The notes under the pieces were generated by a model, which saw only the letters and a program-made list of their open reading frames with translations, made no database searches and was not told the origin of the DNA. From the NCBI GenBank assembly GCA_023136725.1, contig JAGLQR010000049.1:1-8799 (forward strand): DNA of 8,799 nucleotides, given 5' to 3'. The stretch is from Candidatus Aminicenantota bacterium (GTDB lineage Bacteria; Acidobacteriota; Aminicenantia; UBA2199). Each line of letters begins with the position of its first letter. Position 1 is the stretch's first letter. The translations under genes were made by a program, and so were the position numbers. This document shows positions 1 to 6,136 of the stretch, one piece after another.

Positions 1-1316
1 GCAGAAGGGCCTCCTGTCATCAGAAGCTTCTTTGAATCCGGTGACCACATTACGGGAGATGCCAGGTTACTCTCAAAGAATTTGTTAAGAGAAAGGGTCT
101 CAATATCAAGAAGATAGAGGATATTTTTGTAATACGGTCTGTTCTTATTATCTGTAATACTCTTCTGCAGAATTATTTTTTTGCTGTCAGGGCTTATTAT
201 TGCATTACCAAGATCATCATCTTTTGTTGCAACTTTATGAGTTACGCCCCCTTTTGGAAAATATAGAAATACTGAGCCTTTATAAACAGAAGAGCGTGCT
301 CTCTCAGGTATTTCACTGACATATTTGAATCCTTTACCTGTATCTTTTTTAAAATATTTTGTATATATCAAAAAAGTGTTATCAGGAGACCACCAATAAT
401 CTGAAAAGTTTTTGATATTTTTTGCTATTAATACTCTCTTGCCGGTTCTCAGCTTCATCCTGAAAATTGAAGTAGAATCCTTTTTTGTTGTTGTATATGT
501 TATAGATGAGGAATCTTTCAACCATTTCACTCCTGAAAGTGGACCCATTCCTTCAGTTGTGTAAATTATCTCACCTGTAGAAACTTTTAATATTTCATTC
601 CATGTGACAGATTTCCCGTCCTGCTCTGTTTTTTTCAATGTAACAAATGCCAGTTTGCCATCAGGAGATAAACGGACACCTGAAACTCTCACCATATTAA
701 GAATATTTCTGAAATTAACTCTCCGGTTCAGATCAGTTGAAAACAGCATATCCCCATCTTTTACCTGCTTGCCATTCTCGATCGCTGCATCCAGAGTGAA
801 TTTTTTCCCTCCGGGGACAAGAACCTTGAGCAGCAATATATGCTTGGAGTTGAGCATATCAAGATCTGCTTTAACTACTCCTTTTTTCCTGTTAAAATTC
901 TTTTTTACCTTTCTGCCATCAAAATATACATCTATGAAGGATTCAGCTATCCCGTTAATAACAAGAACTGACTTGAGCCTCTTGTAGGTATCCGGGTATG
1001 TTGCAAAATAATATATTGAATCTGTAGCCGGACTGAAAGTGAAATTATCTGCTTTTTCCCAGGTGAGAAATGACCCTGAAAGCCATTGTACCCGCTTGCC
1101 TGAAAGTGGTCTGACTGAACTGACATCCAGATAGTCGTGATCTGCTCTTGCCCTGTTGTCTGAATAAACCCTGTTCTCCAGAAGAGTGACCGGAGCAGGC
1201 CCGAGCTGCAACCATGATTTTATCTTTATTGCTTCCGTTTTTGTTTTATTCTCCACTGAATTGATGCTCAATGAGAACATCAAAAGAATAATTACCAGCA
1301 AACTTTTTAATTTCAT
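1..1316 (-). CDS. Secreted S9-type (DPP IV-like) peptidase, N-terminal part (partial at window edge)
   Basis: The minus-strand frame stays open from an ATG at 1314-1316 to the window edge, giving 438 codons without a stop. A near-perfect AGGAGG (1321-1326) lies 4 nt upstream and fixes the start. Residues 1-20 are a signal peptide (MKLK followed by a hydrophobic run), so the product is exported. Residues about 30-45 carry WLQLGPAPV, and about 100-190 read as a beta-sandwich (VYFDGRKV, then LLLKVLVPGG), like the galactose-binding-type domains fused to some secreted enzymes. From about 215 onward there are PD40-type propeller blades: LSPDGK near 218, WLKDSSS near 267, WWSPDN near 309, ISPDSKK near 376 and WSPDSKK near 425. 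This layout is typical of S9 peptidases, which cleave peptides with a Ser-Asp-His triad in a C-terminal alpha/beta-hydrolase domain. That domain is not in the window, so a non-catalytic TolB-like propeller protein remains possible. Confidence 0.75.
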   Translation of the reverse strand, partial: MKLKSLLVIILLMFSLSINSVENKTKTEAIKIKSWLQLGPAPVTLLENRVYSDNRARADHDYLDVSSVRPLSGKRVQWLSGSFLTWEKADNFTFSPATDSIYYFATYPDTYKRLKSVLVINGIAESFIDVYFDGRKVKKNFNRKKGVVKADLDMLNSKHILLLKVLVPGGKKFTLDAAIENGKQVKDGDMLFSTDLNRRVNFRNILNMVRVSGVRLSPDGKLAFVTLKKTEQDGKSVTWNEILKVSTGEIIYTTEGMGPLSGVKWLKDSSSITYTTTKKDSTSIFRMKLRTGKRVLIAKNIKNFSDYWWSPDNTFLIYTKYFKKDTGKGFKYVSEIPERARSSVYKGSVFLYFPKGGVTHKVATKDDDLGNAIISPDSKKIILQKSITDNKNRPYYKNILYLLDIETLSLNKFFESNLASPVMWSPDSKKLLMTGGPS

Positions 1317-1376
1317 AATACCTCCTGATCGAATACCATCTGACCGAATATACCGCTACTTTCCTAAGTTTAACAA

Positions 1377-1390
1377 TTTATACGTATAAA
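1377..1390. promoter_or_regulatory. 14-bp perfect palindrome, candidate operator of the S9-type gene
   Basis: TTTATACGTATAAA is a perfect 14-bp palindrome. On the minus strand it starts 11 bp downstream of the proposed -10 box (1402-1407), so it would cover roughly +5 to +18 of the transcript. That is a usual place for a repressor site. It is AT-rich, so chance occurrence cannot be excluded, and no regulator gene is adjacent. Confidence 0.35.
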
Positions 1391-1401
1391 ATCAGATTTT
1401 G

Positions 1402-1430
1402 TATATAAAAAAAAACATTTTAAGTTTCAA
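1402..1430 (-). promoter_or_regulatory. Sigma-70-type promoter for the S9-type gene
   Basis: On the minus strand, TTGAAA (1425-1430) and TATATA (1402-1407) are separated by exactly 17 bp. The spacer contains a run of eight T residues. Transcription would start near 1395, leaving a leader of about 79 nt before the ATG at 1316. The leader holds an imperfect direct repeat (CTGATCGAATA at 1325-1335 and CTGACCGAATA at 1340-1350 on the plus strand). Confidence 0.55.
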
Positions 1431-1476
1431 CAGGGATACACCAAGTAGTTTGTAAAAGGTTTAAATTTGAACAAAA

Positions 1477-1508
1477 AAAAAGCCCGGCATTCAAACACCG
1501 GGCTTTTT
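1477..1508 (-). terminator. Intrinsic terminator of the adaptor/barrel gene
   Basis: The 7-bp GC-rich stem AGCCCGG (1481-1487) / CCGGGCT (1498-1504) extends by four A-T pairs to 11 bp around a 10-nt loop. Read on the minus strand, it begins 15 nt after the stop codon at 1524-1526 and is followed by a run of nine U (complement of A1473-1481). It therefore closes the 963-residue gene's transcript and separates it from the S9-type gene downstream. A shorter T-run on the other side could let it work in both directions, but no plus-strand gene reads into it. Confidence 0.9.
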
Positions 1509-1523
1509 ATTTAATTTATAATA

Positions 1524-4415
1524 TTAAAATCTTAAAACAATTCCTAACGCAATTTTGACCCCTGAGAAATCAAGCTCAGATTCAAATTCCTCGATTTCCA
1601 TTTTATTAAGATCATATCTGATATCAAATTTCAGATTCATGTTTTCCTTTAGCTTAAAGTAAAACCCTCCAATACCTGAAAATCCGATTGAAGTTCTGTA
1701 TGAAGTAGCAAGGTCCAGTTCTTCGCTTGTTTCTTTCACAGCGAGAGAGTTCAAAGCTACTCCGATATAAGGGAGGAACTTACCTGTCCAGTTTACCAGA
1801 TACTTTGCACCAATATAGAATGAGAACATTGAAAGATCGACTTTGGAAATTGCTTCAGAAGAACCTGCTTTGGGGATATACCAGACATTAGTAAACAATT
1901 CTACTCTGTTGAATACGTTAAAAGAGATATCGAATACACCGGATATAACCCCTGATCCATAAACATTTGTGAATACCTCATCAGAAACCATGTACATTCC
2001 GATTCCGAGTCCGGCAGCCACTTTCTTTTCAAAGAGTCTCCCGGCAATGTCCTCTCTATCTTTTGCAGTCCTTTTAATAACATATTTCCCGGCTACTGCA
2101 TCAAAATATTTCACCTTGATTTTTTTCCCATCCTCAAGGCAATCAAATCTTGAAATGATAAGTTCATCACCCGCTTTCAATCCTGAAAGGATAATGATCT
2201 TACTTCCTTTATCAGCTCCGGCTGTGAGGGCAACTCTTTTTGCACGGTTCTTTTCTACAATAAACCCGTAATACCCGTCAGAGTCACGAAGGATTTCACT
2301 TTTATTACTTACGATAACATCGCTGTATTCCCTCATGATATTGATCTTTGCTTTCATTCCTGCTGATAAGGCTTTTGAAAAATTATCAACAATTACTATC
2401 ATCCTTCCATCTGAAATCTTAAGCTTCCCGGGGAAAGAACCTGCAATACCTTCGAATGCTGTTTCCACTTTCATATCTTCATTATATTTTGAAACATCAT
2501 CAACATTAACGGGAATATATACGCGGGCATTATCTTCGATCTTTGCAAGAATACCGCCCTCTTTTACCACATCTCCACTATTTACAATATAGGTAATTAC
2601 ACCATCAACCGGGGAATAGATATTTGCATTGCTTATCATATTGCCGAGTTTCGGAATAAGGAGAGATATTTTTCTTATTTTTTCCTTAAGTTCATTCTCA
2701 AGGTTCTCAGATCTGTCTGTCCATGATTCTATACTGGTAAGAAGCTTTTTCCACTCTTCAAGTGAAGACCTTGCATTATCAAGTTTATTTTTCATATCTT
2801 CGATATCAAGAGTAATGAGAAGCTGTCCCCTGGAAACTTCACTCCCCTCTACTGCATTAACTACGGCAATAGAACCTTCAATTTCCGAACTGATGATCTC
2901 AACAGCACCTGAAGAGATAATAGAATCAAAAGTTTCATATCCGAAGAAGCTTCCCTGCTTCATAATTCTGGTTTTTACTTTCAGAGTATTAGGACAATTA
3001 TCGAAGTCACTCCATTCCTTTTTTTCCATATACTTAACTTCATTGGCAATAACAGGTGTCTCTTCTCTCTTCTCTATCTTTCTTGCTGGTTCTTCTCTCT
3101 TTTCGATCACTTTTTTCGCTTTTTTAACCACTTTCTTTTTAACGGCAGGTGGAGTGAACTTTAGTTTTTTCCCGTCATACAGACACTCATCGTCTGTGGT
3201 GATAAGATCATCATTCTCATTCAATCCCGAAAGGATCACTACGAAATCATCTTCCACCGGGCCGGTCTGAACATATATTTTTTTTGCCCTTTTTTTCTGA
3301 ATCAGGAAAACATAATCTCCCGATTCATCTTTTTTAACTTTAGATCTGTTGAGAACAACAACTGAGTCATAAGCTTTAAGGAGCACTTTAAATTTTGCTA
3401 TACTTTTTGATGATAATCTGAGGTCGTTATTATCGAAAGATGCGACAACCTTTCCGTCCACTTTTTCAACTTTTCCGGTCATTATTTCATCTACACCGTC
3501 AAATTTCACAGAAAGTGATTCCAGCCCTGATAAAAGTGCTGCATCCTCTCCTGACACGATCATCTTCATGACGGAATTATCAAGAACTTTTGCAACCTCA
3601 TCATTCTCAGCCAACACAATACCAGAAGCGATAACAGAGATGATCTGTCCTGTTTTCTCAGCTACCAGGACATTATTTCCTTTCAGGGTTTTAAGCCTTT
3701 CAAGTTCTGTTTCAAATTCTTTGACTTTATTCTCCGCCTGAAGTTCAGCCCTCGCACTGCGAACTTTCCACTGTCTTCTCTTCCTGAGGTTAGTTCTCCA
3801 TTCGCCAAGAGATGTTTCAGCCTCTGAAATCTGCACTTCTAATTTTGATACATCAAAATTGAGCAGAACATCCCCTTTCTCAACTTTGTCTCCAGGATTA
3901 AAAAATACTTTTGCAACCTCACCTGATATCCGGGAAACGAGCGGTGATACTCCGCCGTCAGTTAAGCCTTTTTCAAAATATTTGTACTCATTAAAACTCT
4001 TCATCCCGATCTTTTCAAATTCAACAAACACTTTGCGTGGACATTTTTTCTTTTTTTCCGGACCTTTTACAACAGGAGTTGTTTTGACATCACTAACAGA
4101 TTTGGTAAAAACAACAAATAGAGTACCGGTGCCTGTATTTGTGCTCTTATAGTTATAGTCTTTATAATTAAATACAGACAAGTTTTCTTCGATCTTCTTC
4201 CTGGATTCATCCGAGCAATACACCCTGACCTCAATCCAATCCTCATGTTCAAAAGTACCGAAAGATTCGTAATTAAGTATTTCCTTGTTCTTGACAAGAA
4301 AATCAACAAATCCTTCCTGCCCCTGATCTGCACTATCCTGACCTGATAAAAAGGTGCCGGATACTACTGCAAATATAAATATAGTTGTAAATAAAAATGT
4401 ACAGATTTTTTTCAT
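1524..4415 (-). CDS. Tandem periplasmic adaptor (MFP/HlyD-like) protein fused to a C-terminal outer-membrane beta-barrel
   Basis: This is one 963-residue frame; its ATG has AGGAG (4421-4425) 5 nt upstream. Residues 1-25 are a signal peptide without a lipobox Cys. Residues 36-110 form a small unrecognised domain. Two homologous modules follow, about 125-420 and 474-770. Each has a lipoyl half-motif (GEVAKVFFNPGDKVEKGDVL at 165-184; GSIAVVNAVEGSEVSRGQLL at 514-533), a short helical hairpin (about 190-250; 538-590), the second lipoyl half (SPVDGVITYI at 601-610 in module 2) and a membrane-proximal end (LSGLNENDDLI with YDGKKLKF; LSGLKAGDELI with EDGKKIKV). This is the domain order of RND/ABC efflux adaptors. 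A Lys/Glu-rich linker (421-470) joins the modules. Residues 799-963 show eight amphipathic beta-strands ending in LGIVLRF, matching an OmpA/OmpX-size barrel with C-terminal Phe. Cys125/Cys411 and Cys474/Cys759 occupy equivalent places. The gene is apparently monocistronic with no transporter beside it. An adaptor-like role is inferred; the cargo is unknown. Confidence 0.85.
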   Translation of the reverse strand: MKKICTFLFTTIFIFAVVSGTFLSGQDSADQGQEGFVDFLVKNKEILNYESFGTFEHEDWIEVRVYCSDESRKKIEENLSVFNYKDYNYKSTNTGTGTLFVVFTKSVSDVKTTPVVKGPEKKKKCPRKVFVEFEKIGMKSFNEYKYFEKGLTDGGVSPLVSRISGEVAKVFFNPGDKVEKGDVLLNFDVSKLEVQISEAETSLGEWRTNLRKRRQWKVRSARAELQAENKVKEFETELERLKTLKGNNVLVAEKTGQIISVIASGIVLAENDEVAKVLDNSVMKMIVSGEDAALLSGLESLSVKFDGVDEIMTGKVEKVDGKVVASFDNNDLRLSSKSIAKFKVLLKAYDSVVVLNRSKVKKDESGDYVFLIQKKRAKKIYVQTGPVEDDFVVILSGLNENDDLITTDDECLYDGKKLKFTPPAVKKKVVKKAKKVIEKREEPARKIEKREETPVIANEVKYMEKKEWSDFDNCPNTLKVKTRIMKQGSFFGYETFDSIISSGAVEIISSEIEGSIAVVNAVEGSEVSRGQLLITLDIEDMKNKLDNARSSLEEWKKLLTSIESWTDRSENLENELKEKIRKISLLIPKLGNMISNANIYSPVDGVITYIVNSGDVVKEGGILAKIEDNARVYIPVNVDDVSKYNEDMKVETAFEGIAGSFPGKLKISDGRMIVIVDNFSKALSAGMKAKINIMREYSDVIVSNKSEILRDSDGYYGFIVEKNRAKRVALTAGADKGSKIIILSGLKAGDELIISRFDCLEDGKKIKVKYFDAVAGKYVIKRTAKDREDIAGRLFEKKVAAGLGIGMYMVSDEVFTNVYGSGVISGVFDISFNVFNRVELFTNVWYIPKAGSSEAISKVDLSMFSFYIGAKYLVNWTGKFLPYIGVALNSLAVKETSEELDLATSYRTSIGFSGIGGFYFKLKENMNLKFDIRYDLNKMEIEEFESELDFSGVKIALGIVLRF
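3061..3108 (-). repeat. Direct repeat encoding the charged inter-module linker
   Basis: Two 18-nt copies (3061-3078 and 3091-3108) match at 16 of 18 positions with a 30-nt period. They encode two 10-residue units, VIEKREEPAR and KIEKREETPV (residues about 436-455), in the linker between the two adaptor modules. The unit is in frame and probably arose by local duplication, so linker length may vary between strains. Confidence 0.7.
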
Positions 4416-4450
4416 GTTTGCTCCTAAAACGAATTTAGATTTAAACTCGA

Positions 4451-4479
4451 ATTATACTTAACAGATCCATATATGTCAA
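4451..4479 (-). promoter_or_regulatory. Perfect-consensus sigma-70 promoter of the adaptor/barrel gene
   Basis: On the minus strand TTGACA (4474-4479) and TATAAT (4451-4456) are both exact consensus hexamers with exactly 17 bp between them. Transcription would start near 4444, giving a leader of about 28 nt with AGGAG just before the ATG at 4415. Such a promoter would be strong unless repressed. Confidence 0.85.
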
Positions 4480-4494
4480 CTTAATAAAGGTCCG

Positions 4495-4510
4495 GGCTCT
4501 GGCCAGAGTC
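4495..4510. promoter_or_regulatory. GC-rich dyad upstream of the adaptor/barrel promoter
   Basis: CTCTGGCCAGAG (4497-4508) is a perfect 12-bp palindrome, and one further outer pair (G4495/C4510) also matches, with a single mismatch between. It stands out from the AT-rich intergenic region. It lies about 17 bp upstream of the minus-strand -35 box, where an activator could bind. The stem is not followed by a T-run, so it is not a convincing terminator. Confidence 0.35.
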
Positions 4511-4631
4511 ATGAAGTGTGATTTATAAAAAAAACGTGAATTTTGATATTCAAATCAATTCCAGAACATTCTGACATATCTTTCGTATTTAATCATGAAG
4601 AGAAAAATTCGTTTCAGGAGTGATCTTGATT

Positions 4632-4647
4632 ACATTTGACTAAATGT
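4632..4647. promoter_or_regulatory. Inverted repeat overlapping the lipoprotein promoter -35 box
   Basis: ACATTT (4632-4637) and AAATGT (4642-4647) are perfect 6-bp inverted arms around GACT. The -35 hexamer TTGACT (4636-4641) lies within it, so a protein bound here would block RNA polymerase. A second small dyad, GTTC-A-GAAC (4646-4654), follows in the spacer. Whether either is a real operator is unproven. Confidence 0.35.
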
Positions 4648-4664
4648 TCAGAACGGGATATAAC
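4636..4664 (+). promoter_or_regulatory. Sigma-70-type promoter for the lipoprotein gene
   Basis: TTGACT (4636-4641) and TATAAC (4659-4664) each match the consensus at five of six positions and are separated by 17 bp. Transcription would start near 4671, about 27 nt before the ATG at 4698, with AAGGAG at 4686-4691 as ribosome-binding site. It is divergent from the minus-strand promoter at 4451-4479. Confidence 0.65.
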
Positions 4665-4697
4665 CTGAAGGCGGATTTTTAATTTAAGGAGTAAAAA

Positions 4698-5699
4698 ATG
4701 AAAAAAACTAACATTTTATTGACATTTGTGATCATGATTTCAATGCTGGCTCTTATGACAGGTTGTGATGATAAAACTTCAGTTGGAGAAACTGCTGCCG
4801 ATCTGGTTAGCCTTTACAATTATGTACCTGATTCAGCTACCGGTTTATTTACAATAAACTTCAATAAACTTACATCCATATCAGCTTTCGACAAAATGAA
4901 AGATGATATGAAATTTGAAGATATAAGCAAAAAACAGAAATTGTTTAAAAACTACCAGGATTTTATTGAAAAGACAGGGATCGATCCGAAAAAAGACATC
5001 AAGTCAGCCGTAGTTGCGATATTTAGTGAACTTGATGAAAAAGAACCTGAGTTATCATTGATCGCAAACCTCAATTATGACAAGCAGAAACTGCTTGTAC
5101 TTTTAAAGGAGTCCGGAAAAGATTTCCAGACCTCTGACTTTAACGGGATGACAATGTATTCCGGAAAAGATGAAAAAGGGAAGGAAGCAGGATTTATTTT
5201 CCTTTCTGACAACATAATAACTGCCGGAACTATAGAAGGAGTTAAAAAAGTAGCCGGACTTGCAGGAAAAGGTGGAAAAAATATACTATCTGATCCGAAG
5301 ATGAAATCGTATATAGATAAAGTTGGAGGTTCATCAATTTTCTCCTTCGTTTTCAGATTCCCTGAGAAGATGAAAGGTATGAAAGGAAATAGTATGATCC
5401 AGGCAGACCTTTCCAAAGCAGAAGCTATCTACGGTAACGTTGATTTTAACAGCAATACATGGATGGGAAAGTTTGTTCTTGTTTCCTATAACGAAGAAGG
5501 GAATACAAATCTGGTAACAACTTTGAACGGACTGAAAGGCCTCGGAGCAATGGGCGGCCCGGAAATAGCTGAACTTATAAATAATATTAATATCAGTGCC
5601 ACTGCAGACTCAATAGTATTATCATTTAAGATTTCAAGTGAATTGCTGGAAAAACTAAAGGCCAAGGCCGAAGAAAAAACCAAAAATTTTGGAAATTAA
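4698..5699 (+). CDS. Predicted lipoprotein of unknown function (DUF3352-like features)
   Basis: The frame encodes 333 residues; its ATG has AAGGAG 6 nt upstream. Residues 1-22 are a lipoprotein signal peptide ending LMTG before Cys23, the predicted lipidated residue. Met at -3 makes the lipobox slightly atypical. Asp24-Asp25 follow the Cys; Asp at +2 retains lipoproteins in the inner membrane of E. coli, but the rule may not hold here. The mature part alternates Lys-rich helices with beta-strands. It includes YVPDSATGLFTINFNKL (42-58), SAVVAIFSELD (103-113), GMTMYSGKDEKGKEAGFIFL (150-169) and a C-terminal ISATADSIVLSFKI (299-312). This pattern of repeated strand-rich segments evaluating hydrophobic faces recalls DUF3352-type envelope proteins, but I do not recognise the family with confidence. 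It has its own promoter and is followed by a weak hairpin and the STAS gene. No function can be assigned. Confidence 0.85.
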   Translation: MKKTNILLTFVIMISMLALMTGCDDKTSVGETAADLVSLYNYVPDSATGLFTINFNKLTSISAFDKMKDDMKFEDISKKQKLFKNYQDFIEKTGIDPKKDIKSAVVAIFSELDEKEPELSLIANLNYDKQKLLVLLKESGKDFQTSDFNGMTMYSGKDEKGKEAGFIFLSDNIITAGTIEGVKKVAGLAGKGGKNILSDPKMKSYIDKVGGSSIFSFVFRFPEKMKGMKGNSMIQADLSKAEAIYGNVDFNSNTWMGKFVLVSYNEEGNTNLVTTLNGLKGLGAMGGPEIAELINNINISATADSIVLSFKISSELLEKLKAKAEEKTKNFGN

Positions 5700-5706
5700 C
5701 CACTGA

Positions 5707-5744
5707 CACAGGGAAAAACTGATTGAAAAATATTTTTTTCTGTG
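5707..5744 (+). other. Hairpin at the 3' end of the lipoprotein transcript
   Basis: CACAG (5707-5711) pairs with CTGTG (5740-5744). The stem continues inward with two G-U pairs and five A-U pairs to 12 bp, around a 14-nt loop. No T-run follows, so it is a poor intrinsic terminator. It may protect the 3' end or attenuate read-through into the STAS gene. It overlaps the proposed -35 box of the next promoter. Confidence 0.4.
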
Positions 5745-5751
5745 ATATATA
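5723..5751 (+). promoter_or_regulatory. Extended -10 promoter for the STAS gene
   Basis: TTGAAA (5723-5728) and TATATA (5746-5751) are 17 bp apart, and TG at 5743-5744 gives an extended -10 (TGaTATATA). Transcription would start near 5758, about 20 nt before the ATG at 5778; AAGGAG at 5767-5772 is the ribosome-binding site. This would let the STAS, glycosyltransferase and asparagine synthase genes be expressed independently of the lipoprotein gene. Confidence 0.5.
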
Positions 5752-5777
5752 AAATTCATTAGAGATAAGGAGAAAAA

Positions 5778-6104
5778 ATGCAAATTACAAAAAGAAAAAA
5801 CGGAGATGTTACGATATTTGATATTAAGGGCAAAATACTAATTGGCGAAGGAATAATCGAACTCAGAAATGCAATTGATGCAGAAGAGGGCAAATCCCTG
5901 TTGCTGAATTTCGAAAAGGTCCCCTACCTTGATTCAACCGGACTTGGTGAAGTTGTAAGATCCTACACTTCTATAAAGAATAAAGGGGGTGTTGTAAAAA
6001 TAGTCAATCTGACAAACAAAGTAAAAGATCTGCTTTCTGTTACAAAACTGATAACTGTTTTTGAAACATTCGAGGATGAAGAGAAAGCTGTTGCAAGCTT
6101 CTGA
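5778..6104 (+). CDS. Single-domain STAS protein (anti-sigma factor antagonist family)
   Basis: The 108-residue product is a complete STAS domain of the SpoIIAA/RsbV type and nothing else. These proteins are cytoplasmic switches: unphosphorylated, they bind an anti-sigma factor/HPK-like serine kinase; phosphorylation of a conserved Ser releases the partner. Here that Ser is Ser53 in YLDSTGLGE (50-58), at the end of the second central strand LLLNFEKV (41-48). Further family strands are VTIFDIKGKI (11-20) and GGVVKIVNL (70-78), and the C-terminal helix follows ITVFETFEDEEKAV (92-105). The ATG is supported by AAGGAG at 5767-5772. No kinase, phosphatase or sigma factor gene lies in the window, so its partner is elsewhere. 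It stands 32 nt before the glycosyltransferase gene, probably in the same transcript, which suggests a link to control of surface glycan production. Confidence 0.92.
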   Translation: MQITKRKNGDVTIFDIKGKILIGEGIIELRNAIDAEEGKSLLLNFEKVPYLDSTGLGEVVRSYTSIKNKGGVVKIVNLTNKVKDLLSVTKLITVFETFEDEEKAVASF

Positions 6105-6117
6105 TTAGCGAATAGTA

Positions 6118-6136
6118 AGAAGGACATTTTCCTTTT
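6118..6136 (+). promoter_or_regulatory. Hairpin sequestering the glycosyltransferase ribosome-binding site
   Basis: The only Shine-Dalgarno-like sequence before the GTG at 6137 is AGAAGGA (6118-6124), which is 12 nt away, longer than usual. It can pair fully with TCCTTTT (6130-6136), giving a 7-bp stem with one G-U pair and a 5-nt loop that ends directly at the start codon. A ribosome finishing the STAS gene (stop 6102-6104) would be close enough to open it. Confidence 0.5.

Noticed and set aside
604..987. 127-codon plus-strand open frame
   Set aside because: It is antisense to the S9-type gene, whose propeller motifs and signal peptide are clear on the minus strand.
1186..1389. 67-codon plus-strand open frame running into the intergenic region
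   Set aside because: It mostly mirrors the signal peptide region of the S9-type gene and overlaps that gene's promoter leader; no family features are visible.
3061..3108. Short tandem repeats as a possible CRISPR or mobile-element trace
   Set aside because: Only two in-frame copies exist, with no unique spacers of CRISPR size, and they encode a coherent charged linker.
2629..3270. 213-codon plus-strand open frame
   Set aside because: It lies wholly antisense to the adaptor/barrel gene, has Ser/Phe-rich composition typical of an antisense reading, and shows no recognisable motif.
1524..4415. Adaptor/barrel fusion as an artefact of two genes merged by a missing stop or frameshift
   Set aside because: There is one signal peptide only, the second module has no start or ribosome-binding site of its own, and a structured 50-residue charged linker joins the modules in frame.
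5707..5744. Hairpin as an intrinsic terminator of the lipoprotein gene
   Set aside because: The stem is AT-rich at its core and no T-run follows it on the plus strand.
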